Source of the DNA: Spirogloea muscicola
Lineage: Eukaryota > Streptophyta > Zygnematophyceae > Spirogloeales > Spirogloeaceae
Length of the DNA stretch: 14,067 nt
Direction of reading: 5' to 3'
Assembly (NCBI GenBank): GCA_009602725.1
Contig: WELB01000418.1
Span: forward strand, 10,087-24,153
The position numbers and the translations under genes were made by a program. How positions within the stretch are numbered: position 1 is the first letter of the stretch; every line of letters starts with the position of its first letter. Below are positions 1 through 6,507 of this stretch, one piece after another. The notes below the pieces were generated by a model. That model searched no databases. It had not been told where the DNA came from and saw nothing but the letters and a program-made list of their open reading frames with translations.

Positions 1-245
1 CCTGCAGCGCTCCCAAGCGCTTGCTTTGCACCGCCGCGCTGGTCGCGCCCTTGCAGCAGCCTCTGGCTTGCGCAGCGGGGTTGCTCTTCCTCCCCTCAGC
101 TCATCTGACTTCTTACTGCTGACACGGGGGTATTGAGGGCGCCCTGTCTGCCTAGCCTTTGGCTCCGTCATGAACACCTGTATGCATCTGGCTGGCATTT
201 CACAGCCGATTCTTTCATATCAGCAGCCGCTTTCTCTTCAAATCT
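1..245 (+). mobile_element. Non-LTR retrotransposon 3' end, copy A (tail subfamily II), cut by left edge
   Basis: An open frame from position 2 carries the C-terminal block of the element protein: LQRSQALALHRRAGRALAAA, then SDFLLLTRGY and TGA at 134-136. The tail follows with a GGCTGGC...CAGCC stem-loop at about 190-208 and ends near CAGCAGCCGC. It matches 4546-4775 closely, including a run of about 27 identical bases just before the stem-loop, and an inverted copy at 5685-5845. It is a truncated, non-autonomous remnant. Confidence 0.8.
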
Positions 246-271
246 AGCAGCAAGCGCGGCCAGACTAACCG

Positions 272-310
272 GTGGCTGGGAGAGGCCAGCCCAAAGGAAC
301 GGACAAGGTA
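272..310 (-). mobile_element. Isolated minus-strand 3'-tail fragment
   Basis: On the minus strand this reads ACCTTGTCCGTTCC-TTT followed by GGGCTGG-CCTCTC-CCAGCC. This is the TTGTCC box plus stem-loop seen in the other tails, in opposite orientation to copy A next to it. No coding part remains. Confidence 0.6.
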
Positions 311-328
311 AATTGCCGTGCCGGTATT

Positions 329-375
329 CGGGCATCAGTTAGCGACCTCCATGTGCTGACTCGTGGTAGCTGAGC
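329..375 (+). mobile_element. Minimal element end (last 13 codons only)
   Basis: The reading ASVSDLHVLTRGS followed by TGA (371-373) matches the conserved C-terminus SDxxLLTRGY-stop of the other copies. Everything upstream is lost. It sits between the minus-strand tail fragment and copy B. Confidence 0.55.
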
Positions 376-479
376 GGGTCAGCTTGGCAGCAGGTGGTGT
401 GCAATTGTCAATGTGCTTGCCTTGGTACTTGGCCACACAGGCCCTTCATCACAATTCCTTCTCTGGGACAGCCACTTTC

Positions 480-975
480 CTTGCAGGCGAAGGCGGCCAA
501 ACAGGCCGACCACCCGGCTGCCGATGAGTTCGTCCCCCTGGCTGTGGACGTGCACGGGGCTCTCGGATCCCACTGGCTCGACCTGTTGTCCAGGCTTGCA
601 CGGCGCGCTGTGTCCCGCAGGCGCGGTGAGCCGGCTGACTTCAACGCCGCTGGCTCGTGGGCTCAGGTATATCGTATACGCTTGTCCGTCTCCCTCCAGC
701 GGTCCATGGCCCACGCCTTGCATCTGCGTGCTAGCCGTGCTCTCGCTGCGGCCTCCGGCTTTTGTCAGGGGGATAGTTTTCCGGCAGCTAGTCTGTCGGA
801 TGTGAGGCTCCTCACTCGTAAATACTGAGTGGTCCATCCTCCCCCGTTCTGCCATAGCCTCTTCAGGCCCCGCAGTCGCTGCTTAGCTCGTAGTTTGGCC
901 CCTTCGAACCTCGTCAATTCTTCTCGGGCTGTCTTCTCACAGCCCTTGCCCCCATTGGGAGAGCCACTTCTTCTT
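480..975 (+). mobile_element. Non-LTR retrotransposon 3' end, copy B (tail subfamily III)
   Basis: The frame from about 484 to the TGA at 826-828 gives KAAKQADHPAADEFVPLAVD, an HGALGSHWLDLLSRLAR segment, then AQVYRIRLSVSLQRSMAHAL and SDVRLLTRKY. This is the typical C-terminal domain after the nuclease region of algal non-LTR elements (family recognised from its pattern, not by search). The tail at 829-975 has the stem-loop GGGCTGT-CTTCTC-ACAGCCC at 926-945. The overlapping frames on both strands of 379-855 are shadows of this copy. Confidence 0.8.
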
Positions 976-984
976 GCAGGCCGT

Positions 985-1100
985 GTTCATTCCTTTTGGG
1001 CTGGCCTCTCGCCGCTGGCTCGTGGGCCCAGGTCTTACGCATGCATTTGTCCATCTCCCTCCAGCGGTCCATGGCCCACGCCTTGCATCTCCGCCCGGCG
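985..1100 (+). mobile_element. Internal fragment of an element, copy C
   Basis: TTTTGGGCTGGCCTCTC at 995-1010, a tail start, is fused to a coding piece at 1014-1097 reading GSWAQVLRMHLSISLQRSMA and HALHLRP. The piece is nearly identical to the matching part of copy B but has no C-terminus. The junctions to the tail on the left and to copy D1 on the right mark insertion or recombination breakpoints. Confidence 0.6.
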
Positions 1101-1715
1101 GCGGTCCCCGCATCATCGCTGATGGTGACAACTGACTGCATCGCTTGCTCTCCATCGACTCCGCCAATCCCACCAGATCGGCGTCGTTTGCAGGGCACGC
1201 GGTCGGCCAGGCGGCCCGGGGCAAGGAGCGAAAATATGCTGATCACCCGGTGGGGGATGAATTCGCGGCCCTGGCGATGGATGTACACGGGGCTTACGGC
1301 AGCCGCTGGCTGGAACTCATTCAGCGGCTTGCCCGCCAGGCCACTGACCGGCGGCCGGGTCTGCCAGGGGCGATGCCCGGCTTCAACGCCGTCGCTTCGC
1401 TCGCCCAAGTCTTCCGCATGCGCCTGGCGGTATCGCTTCAACGCTCCCTTGCCCACGCCGTCCACACGCGAGCAGGCCGTGCTATGGCCGCCGCCTCTGG
1501 GTCTCGGCGGAGTGCCTCTTTCCCTGCAGCGAGCTACTCAGACCTGATGTTGCTCACTCGTGGGTACTGAGCTTCCCTCTGCATCGTCTATGTGTTCTGC
1601 AGTGTTTTGTAGTGTCGTCCTTTTTCCGGCTCCTCTATCTTTGGCTTTGGACATTGTCCATTATTTTTTGGGCTGGCTTTGCCAGCCCCTCTTCTCTATG
1701 GGCGCGCACTTCTAT
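1100..1715 (+). mobile_element. Non-LTR retrotransposon 3' end, copy D1 (tail subfamily I)
   Basis: The longest clean C-terminal frame of the cluster runs from about 1145 to the TGA at 1568-1570. It includes ARGKERKYADHPVGDEFAAL, MDVHGAYGSRWLELIQRLA, FRMRLAVSLQRSLAHAV and SDLMLLTRGY. Weak similarity to the nuclease-like block of the 4775-5488 copy seems to reach back to about 1100. The tail has TTTGGACATTGTCCATT and a perfect 8-bp stem-loop at 1670-1688, and ends near GCGCACTTCT. It is not disabled in the retained part, but the reverse transcriptase is absent. Confidence 0.8.
1670..1688 (+). other. Conserved 3'-tail stem-loop (clearest example)
   Basis: GGGCTGGC-TTT-GCCAGCCC is a perfect 8-bp stem with a 3-nt loop. 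The same hairpin occurs at 1858-1876, 5893-5911 and, on the minus strand, 3524-3542. Seven-bp variants with a 6-nt loop lie at 926-945, 2310-2329 and 3401-3420 (minus). In non-LTR elements of the stringent type, a 3' stem-loop is what the reverse transcriptase recognises on its RNA; that role here is inference. Confidence 0.7.
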
Positions 1716-1902
1716 CTCTTTCCCTGCAGCAGACCTGCTGTTGCTCACTCGTGGGTACTGAGCTTCCCTCTGCATCGTCTGTGTTCTGCAGTGTTTTGTA
1801 GTGTAGTCCTTTTTCCGGCTCTTCTTTCTTTGGCTTTGGACATGTCCATTCGTTTTTGGGCTGGCTTTGCCAGCCCCTCTTCTCTATGGGCGCGCACTTC
1901 TC
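1716..1902 (+). mobile_element. Element 3' end, copy D2, tandem with D1
   Basis: TCTTTCCCTGCAGC at about 1717 repeats 1517, after which the copy carries LLLLTRGY-like codons and a stop near 1760, the same tail, and the perfect stem-loop at 1858-1876. The offset to D1 is about 190-200 nt. Relative to D1 it has lost nine bases (GAGCTACTC) just before the last codons. Confidence 0.75.
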
Positions 1903-2140
1903 TCTTGCATCTGCTGGCCGTGCTCTCGTTGCCTCTGGCTTCCGTCGGGGATTTCCAGCAGCTAGCTGGAAAAGAATCCGAGGCTCTGTCGGATCTGAGG
2001 CTCCTCACTCGTAGCTACTGAGTGGTCCATGCTTCACCCGTTCCGACAGCGCTTTAGGCCCCTTCGTCAGCTGACCCCTTCGAACCTTTGTCTATTCAAT
2101 TCGGGCTGGCTTTTCACAGCCCGTGCACCATGGGGAGACT
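1903..2140 (+). mobile_element. Non-LTR element 3' end, copy E (tail subfamily III)
   Basis: A decayed C-terminal block begins CTTGCATCTGCTGGCC (like the HALHLRA codons of copy B) and ends SDLRLLTRSY with TGA at 2019-2021. The tail begins GTGGTCCAT as in copy B, includes CCCCTTCGAACCTTTGTC, and has a GGGCTG...CAGCCC stem-loop at 2103-2122. It directly abuts the end of D2. Confidence 0.7.
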
Positions 2141-2690
2141 TCTCTTCTCTCGCGGCCATTGCCTACACTGGAAGAGCTCTTCATTGTTTTCGTTTACAGC
2201 CGCTCTTTGAACATCAGCAGCAGCATTCTCATGTTGTAAAGAGACAACACAGCGCAGCACGGCGATGGCTCTGAGCAGAAGCAGCTCTTGATTCTTGTCC
2301 ATTCTCTTTGGGCTGGCCTTTCCCAGCCCCTAATCTCTGTGAGCGAGCACTTTGTTTCCTTCTCAGGCCTTGTTCACAGCCCTCGCCCCAACTTGAATTA
2401 GCCTACTTTCCTTCTGTTCAGTCTGTGGGCTGGCCTCTCAGCTCGAGATTACTGAGCGCCTCTTGCTGACGTCCTGGAGACTAATATCCTGCTTGTGCAA
2501 TCATTTTCACAGCCACTGCCTTATATTGGAAGAGCTGTTCATCTCAGCAACTGCCTTACTTTGTAAGAGCTGTTTGTCTTTCCCAAAGGGCCGAGGCCCG
2601 TGGGAAACAGCCCACAAAAAAGAACGAGCAACGTGCGAAGTAGCTGGACAGCGCAGAGGCCTAAGCGTGCCTGCTCAGTAAGCCCTAGCC
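2141..2690. other. Degenerate retroelement tail debris, no gene
   Basis: No convincing gene. The TTGTCCATTC box and stem-loop GGGCTGG-CCTTTC-CCAGCCC sit at 2295-2329 (+). A second start, GGGCTGGCCTCTC at about 2427, is followed by a worn LTRxY-stop-like end near 2455. Fragments like CACAGCCACTGCCTTATATT with GAAGAGCTGTT recur near 2157, 2510 and 3257 and resemble the right half of the tails. The small open frames look like noise. Confidence 0.5.
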
Positions 2691-2694
2691 AGCA

Positions 2695-2800
2695 GCCGCA
2701 AGTCGGAGAGGCCAGCCCAAGATGGACAAGGTGCGAATAGTAGGCAGGTGCAAAAATGAAACTCCTCTCCATGACTCTGCAAATGGACGCTCAATAACCT
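2695..2800 (-). mobile_element. Decayed minus-strand element end, copy G
   Basis: On the minus strand a worn coding end, SDLHLLTEV, lies at about 2785-2830. It is followed by the tail box CACCTTGTCCATC and TTGGGCTGGCCTCTCC near 2703-2730. The terminal codons are altered (RGY and the stop lost by frame slip), so this is an old copy. Confidence 0.5.
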
Positions 2801-3240
2801 CAGTTAACAAATGTAGATCGGAGTGACAGAGAAGGCGTGCTGTGCCCATAAGATGAAAGGGAGGCCAAGTCGACTCAGAGAGAAGGCCTCTCACAGCCAT
2901 TGCCTTCCTTTTGGAACAGCCCCTCTCTCTGGGCAGCACTCTCCTAGAGGTCCACTACGGTGCACCATTCATGGCGGAGCAGCTGCAAGCTCGGCTACAG
3001 GCGCACGGACCTCCAGCCAGCAACCGACCTCTCCCCATTGCAGGACATTCAGCTGGCGCTCGCCGTGCAGACCAAGAGCATAGAGCAGCGTCAGCAGTAC
3101 CTCGCGCATTCCTCCCCTATTTTCTCCAGAGGCACTGGTGGCATATTCGGCTTCTGATGAGGTACTACAGCGAATGGGAGCTTACTTAGCTGTAGTCTCT
3201 TGCTGTGTGATTTTGGCGCCTTTCGGCCCTTGGTCAGTCT
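2801..3240. other. Unassigned region with a possible divergent element fragment
   Basis: No gene assigned. CTCACAGCCATTGCCTTCC at about 2888 resembles element tails. From about 3047 the plus strand reads DIQLALAVQTKSIEQRQQYL, which loosely lines up with RIRLSVSLQRSxAxAL of the element protein. RLLMRYY follows near 3150-3170, but only after a frame change. The similarity is weak and could be chance. Confidence 0.25.
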
Positions 3241-3300
3241 TTTGCGCTGGCGATTCACAGCCACTGCGTTCTATTACCTTATGTTGAAAGAGCTGTTTCT
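3241..3300 (+). mobile_element. Plus-strand tail fragment
   Basis: CTTGGTCAGTCTTTTGCGCTGGCGATTCACAGCC keeps the order of box and imperfect stem-loop (3249-3266), followed by an ACTGCGTTCTATT stretch like the other debris tails. No coding part is present. Confidence 0.4.
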
Positions 3301-3359
3301 TACCGACCCCGAATCAACAGCCGGAAGTCGCAGTAACTTGCAGCTGGAAAGAAGAAGAA

Positions 3360-3450
3360 AGTGAACAGGGCTGTGAACAGCTAGCCCGGAAAGAAGGTAA
3401 GGGCTGGGGAAGGCCAGCCCAAAGAAGAATGGACAAGGTCCAGAGAGCCG
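3360..3450 (-). mobile_element. Two minus-strand tail fragments
   Basis: On the minus strand, GACCTTGTCCATTCTTC leads into the stem-loop GGGCTGG-CCTTCC-CCAGCCC (3420-3401). Just beyond it lies a second tail piece, GGGCTAGCTGTTCACAGCCC (3387-3368), like the one at 4016-4036 on the plus strand. Confidence 0.55.
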
Positions 3451-3504
3451 GAAGGTGCCTAAAGAGAACAGCGCCTCCAAATTGACTGGTGGCTAGAAGA
3501 AACT

Positions 3505-3715
3505 GCTCGCCCATAGAGAAGAGGGGCTGGCAAAGCCAGCCCAAAAAGAATGGACAATGTCCAAAGCCAAAGAAAGAGGAGCCGGAAAAAGACCACACTA
3601 CATAACACACGACGATGCAGAGGGAAGCTCAGTACCCGCGAGTGAGCAATATCAAGTCTGAGTAGCTCGCTGCAGGGAAAGAGGCACTCCGCCGAGAAAC
3701 AGAGGAGGCGGCGGG
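3505..3715 (-). mobile_element. Element 3' end, copy K (tail subfamily I), inverted match of D1
   Basis: The minus strand repeats most of 1500-1705 closely: TCTTTCCCTGCAGCGAGC, the SDLILLTRGY codons, TGA at 3631-3629, the same tail with a short deletion, and the perfect stem-loop at 3542-3524. High identity suggests a young insertion. Confidence 0.75.
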
Positions 3716-3717
3716 TG

Positions 3718-3960
3718 TGAGAGGCCAGCCCAAAAGAATGTACAAGGTCGGGAGGGGCCGGATGGCGCAGGAAACTACACAGATAGACACGAGACTACTG
3801 CAGATGGACGCTTAGTAACCACGAGTGAGCAGCAGCAAGTCAGAGTAACTAGCAGCTGGGGAAGAGGCACCCCGCTAGACCCAGATGCAGCAGCCATAAC
3901 GCGGCCTGGTCGCAAGTGGACTGCGTGAGCTAGGGGCGAAGGTCCAAAGAGAGGCACCCC
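3718..3960 (-). mobile_element. Element 3' end, copy L, frameshifted
   Basis: The minus-strand frame from about 3957 reads LAHAVHLRPGRVMAAASG, then slips frame so that the SDLLLLTRGY codons are read out of frame; the terminal TAA is at 3814-3812. A partial tail with ACCTTGTACATTCTTTT and GGGCTGGCC lies at about 3750-3722. This is a pseudogene fragment. Confidence 0.65.
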
Positions 3961-3984
3961 AATAAGGTATTGTATTTCAGCGCT

Positions 3985-4070
3985 GTTCGGCCCCTTCGGA
4001 CCTTGTCAAGTCGATGCGGCTAGCTGTTCACAGCCGGCGCCCCCTTGTAGTGGGAAACCCACTTCTTTTG
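3985..4070 (+). mobile_element. Tail fragment (subfamily III-like)
   Basis: GGCCCCTTCGGACCTTGTC matches the box preceding the stem-loop in copies B and E. It is followed by GCGGCTAGCTGTTCACAGCC and GCCCCCTTGTAGTGGGAAAC. It directly precedes the coding remnant of copy M. Confidence 0.5.
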
Positions 4071-4072
4071 CG

Positions 4073-4775
4073 GCAGATCATGTCGACTTTGCAGCGTGGG
4101 CAAGATGCTCTGACCTGAGGGCTCAAGCTCGCTTTGCACGCGCAGCCAATGAGCCAGCCATGAGCCACCTCAAAGCTCTGCTCAAGGAGGATGGGCGTGG
4201 GCTCTCTCGTCTCCACTCCATCAGCTCTCCGGGGGCGTCGGAGTGGCTCAACGCTTTGCCGATTCACGAATCCCTCCGGCTTTCCGGACGGCTGTCCACC
4301 ACCATCTCGGCCTCCCTCCACTTTGAAGAAGTTGCACAAGTACAAGGACCACCCGGCGGGTGATACCTTTTACCCCCTGGCCATGGACATCCATGGGTGT
4401 TACAGGTGGTCGGTGGTCCTCGTTACTTTCGCTGCTGGCATCTCAAGCTGACCAGCGGCGCCGGGAACAGGGTGCAGCCCTTCCCGGTGGCTCGGTGCCT
4501 TTGGGTCTTGTGTCCTGCTACCGTATGCGTTTGTCTATGTCGCTACAGCGTTCCCAAGCAATTGCTTTGCATCGCCGCGCTGGTCGTGCCCTTGCAGCAG
4601 CCTCTGGCTTGCGCAGCGGGGTTGCTCTTCCTCCCCTCAGCTCATCTGACTTCCTACTGCTGACACGGGGTTACTAAGAGCGCCCTGGCTGTCTAGCCTG
4701 TGGCTCCGTCATGAACACCTGTATGCATCTGGCTGGCTTTCACAGCCACTCTTTTAATATCAGCAGCCGCCTCAC
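4073..4775 (+). pseudogene. Non-LTR element polyprotein remnant, copy M (tail subfamily II)
   Basis: The 5' part (about 4073-4320) reads in one frame through RLHSISSPGASEWLNALPI and HESLRLSG, the G-A-x-x-W-L-x-A-x-P block that follows the reverse transcriptase in this kind of element. It then jumps to another frame at KKLHKYKDHPAGDTFYPLAM, so the zinc-knuckle and nuclease-like region that lies between these blocks has been deleted. A +1 base near 4405 (compare the copy at 6346-6475) forces a further frame change before MRLSMSLQRSQAIALHRRAG and SDFLLLTRGY, stop TAA 4675-4677. The tail with a GGCTGGCTTTCACAGCC stem-loop (about 4731-4748) matches copy A. Confidence 0.75.
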
Positions 4776-5600
4776 TTTGTTTGGCTGGCATTCGACAGTT
4801 GTGAATGTGGCCATCGTTCGGAGGATGATATCTCTTTAGCAGCTCACATGCTTCGATGTTCTGAGGGAGGTGAACGTAATGCCTCCCACAATCTTCTCAG
4901 AGACGCTATGTATGGCTTGGTGCGCGAGGCAGGTTATCATGCGGCCATGGAGGTGCAGGGCATCATGCCGGTACTGCAGAAGCGTGGCAGGCCTTACGTC
5001 AGGCGTCTGGATGTGGTGGCCACCCCCGGGAGTGGTGGGCCTCGTCTTCTCCTCGACGTTTTTCTCAGGGACGCATTCCAACCAGGGGCACCCACACCGA
5101 CTGTGCCAGGTTGGGCGACACATCATGCGGAGAGGAAGAAGGAGAGGCACTATAATGACCACCGCCCGGGCGACCACTTCTTCCCATGCGCCATGGACAG
5201 ATACGGCGGCTACAGAACGAAGTGGTCTTCCCTCCTCCCATCGCCTGGCACTGCATGTCGATGCCCCGCCGACGTAGTCGGGCGGGTAGCTTAGGGCGTT
5301 CCAGCGTCCCGCAAGCCATCATGGCATGCAGTAGAACGCGGCTATCATTGAGTGTACAGCGCTCCCAGGCACTCGCGATACACCAGCGTGCTGGTCGTGC
5401 ATTAGCCCAGGCTAATGGCTTCCGTGGTGGTTGTTTGGCGCCTCAGTATAGCTTGTCAGATGTGCATGTGCTCACTTGGGGATGTTAGTGTCCCCCTTAG
5501 CCAGCTCATTACCCAGTTGACAGGACATTTGTAATGCTAGAATTGGCGTCCCTTTCATTTTCATGCGCACCGCGCGCCTTCTCTCTCTCTCTCTCTCTCT
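4775..5600 (+). pseudogene. Non-LTR element C-terminal half with knuckle and nuclease-like region, copy O
   Basis: This is the most upstream-reaching copy. The frame from about 4776 to 5294 shows CECGH...H-x3-C (C at 4800 and 4806, H at 4845, C at 4857), then ERNASHNLLRDAMYGLVREA, RPYVRRLDVVATPG, RLLLDVFLRDAF and AERKKERHYNDHRPGDHFF. The order C-x-C-G, H-x3-C, R-x-x-x-HN, RP...D...LLDV is that of the region after the reverse transcriptase in non-LTR elements with a restriction-like endonuclease (pattern recall; RP-Y replaces the expected RPD). A frameshift between about 5225 and 5330 moves the end into another frame: RTRLSLSVQRSQALAIHQRA, SDVHVLTWGC, TAG 5486-5488. The tail has no clear stem-loop and ends in a CT repeat. 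Confidence 0.7.
5579..5600 (+). repeat. CT dinucleotide microsatellite
   Basis: About ten CT units. It lies about 90 nt past the stop of copy O. Other copies end in short CTTCTCT runs, so this may be the expanded 3' terminus of copy O rather than an unrelated repeat. Confidence 0.85.
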
Positions 5601-5684
5601 GATAAAGTGGAGTCAAGCATCGAGAAGGTGAGTCTTGGTGAGCATAGCGGCCCTTGGGTCGGCTGGAGGTTGGCCACTCAAAGA

Positions 5685-6085
5685 ATGCGGCTGCTGATAT
5701 CAAAACAGCGGCTGTGAAAGCCAGCCAGATGCATGCAGGTATTCTTGATGGAACCACCGGCTAGGCAGACAGGGAGCTCTTAGTACCCCCGGGTCAGCAG
5801 TAGGAAGTCGGATGAGCTGAGGGGAGGAAGAGCTACCCCCCTGCCGGAAAAAGGACTACTCTTTGGCTTTGGACGTTGTCCATTCTTTTTTTGGGCTGGC
5901 TTTGCCAGCCCCTTCTCTATGGGCGCGCACTTCTCTCCCTGCGCAAGCCAGAGGCTGCTGCAAGGGCGCGACTGCCGCGGCGGTGCAAAGCAAGCGCTTG
6001 GGAGCGCTGGATGGACATAGACAGTCGCATGCGGATGCAGGACACAAGACCCAAAGGCACCGAGCCTCCAGGAAGTACGAAGAAC
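5685..6085 (-). mobile_element. Minus-strand element end, copy Q (subfamily II), split by an insertion
   Basis: On the minus strand, 6085 to about 5938 reads GGSVPLGLVSCIRMRLSMS then IQRSQALALHRRGSRALAAA, as in copy M. The frame resumes at about 5845 with VALPPLSSSDFLLLTRGY, stop TAA 5782-5780, and the subfamily II tail to about 5685. The 92 bp in between are a plus-strand insertion. The coding piece at 6346-6475 looks like the upstream part of the same copy, split off by a second insertion. Confidence 0.75.
5846..5937 (+). mobile_element. Short subfamily I tail inserted into copy Q
   Basis: TTTGGCTTTGGACGTTGTCC, a T run, the perfect stem-loop at 5893-5911 and TATGGGCGCGCACTTCTCT make a complete subfamily I tail of about 75 nt. 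Just before it, CCGGAAAAAGGACTACT is the reverse complement of the stretch that normally lies directly upstream in this tail, so the 5' end is inverted. Confidence 0.7.
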
Positions 6086-6344
6086 AAGAAGCACAAAAAA
6101 GGAATGAAGCAGCTACGAAGCACTCAGTAACCCCTGCTAAGCAGCCTCGGGTCAGAGAGACTGGGTTCCTGGAAGCGGGTCCCCTGGCCAGAGCGCTTCG
6201 TACTTCCCCTGGCCCCATCTCTCAGTAACCTCTCGTCAGTAGATGCAAATCTGAGTAGCTAGCAGGCGGAAAGACGTCCTCGTCCTTTGTTCATTCTTTT
6301 CTGGCTTTTTCCAGCCCCCATCCTCAATGGGCGAGCCCTTCTCT
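6080..6344 (+). mobile_element. Insertion flanked by a 14-nt target-site duplication
   Basis: CTCCAGGAAGTACG at 6066-6079 and CTCCAGGAAGTGCG at 6345-6358 match at 13 of 14 bases. They bracket about 265 bp whose right end is a plus-strand tail (CCTTTGTTCATTC, CTGG-CTTTTT-CCAG at about 6300-6314, then GGGCGAGCCCTTCTCT). Within it lie two minus-strand coding ends, SDPRLLSRGY with stop at 6126-6124 and SYSDLHLLTRGY with stop at 6224-6222. Confidence 0.65.
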
Positions 6345-6345
6345 C

Positions 6346-6475
6346 TCCAGGAAGTGCGGCGCCGCTGGTCACAGCTTGAGATGCCATCGGCGAAAGTAAC
6401 GAGAACCAGCGACCCCCGTAACAGCCGTGGATGTCCATGGCCAGGGGGTACAAGGTATTCCCCACTCGTGGGCCT
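6346..6475 (-). mobile_element. 5'-most surviving piece of the minus-strand copy Q
   Basis: The minus strand reads TLYPLAMDIHGCYGGRWFSL and LSPMASQ, matching DTFYPLAMDIHG of copy M with the uninterrupted frame at the position where M has an extra base. Similarity stops at about 6475, only about 30 bp before the proposed start codon of the starch synthase gene. Confidence 0.6.
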
Positions 6476-6507
6476 GCGCTTCGCGATGCCCGGGTCCGCG
6501 GCCGGAG

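Noticed and set aside
379-855. Overlapping minus-strand and alternative-frame ORFs over copy B
   Set aside because: The frame at about 484-828 carries the conserved element peptide; the rest are shadows.
2029-2690. Short plus-strand ORFs (2029-2274, 2463-2681) as small genes
   Set aside because: They run across tail debris, have no family motif, and are no longer than expected by chance.
1-6475. LTR retrotransposon or DNA transposon interpretation
   Set aside because: No long terminal repeats, tRNA primer site, terminal inverted repeats or transposase motifs. All copies are truncated at the 5' side and share 3' ends, and one insertion has a target duplication, as expected of non-LTR elements.
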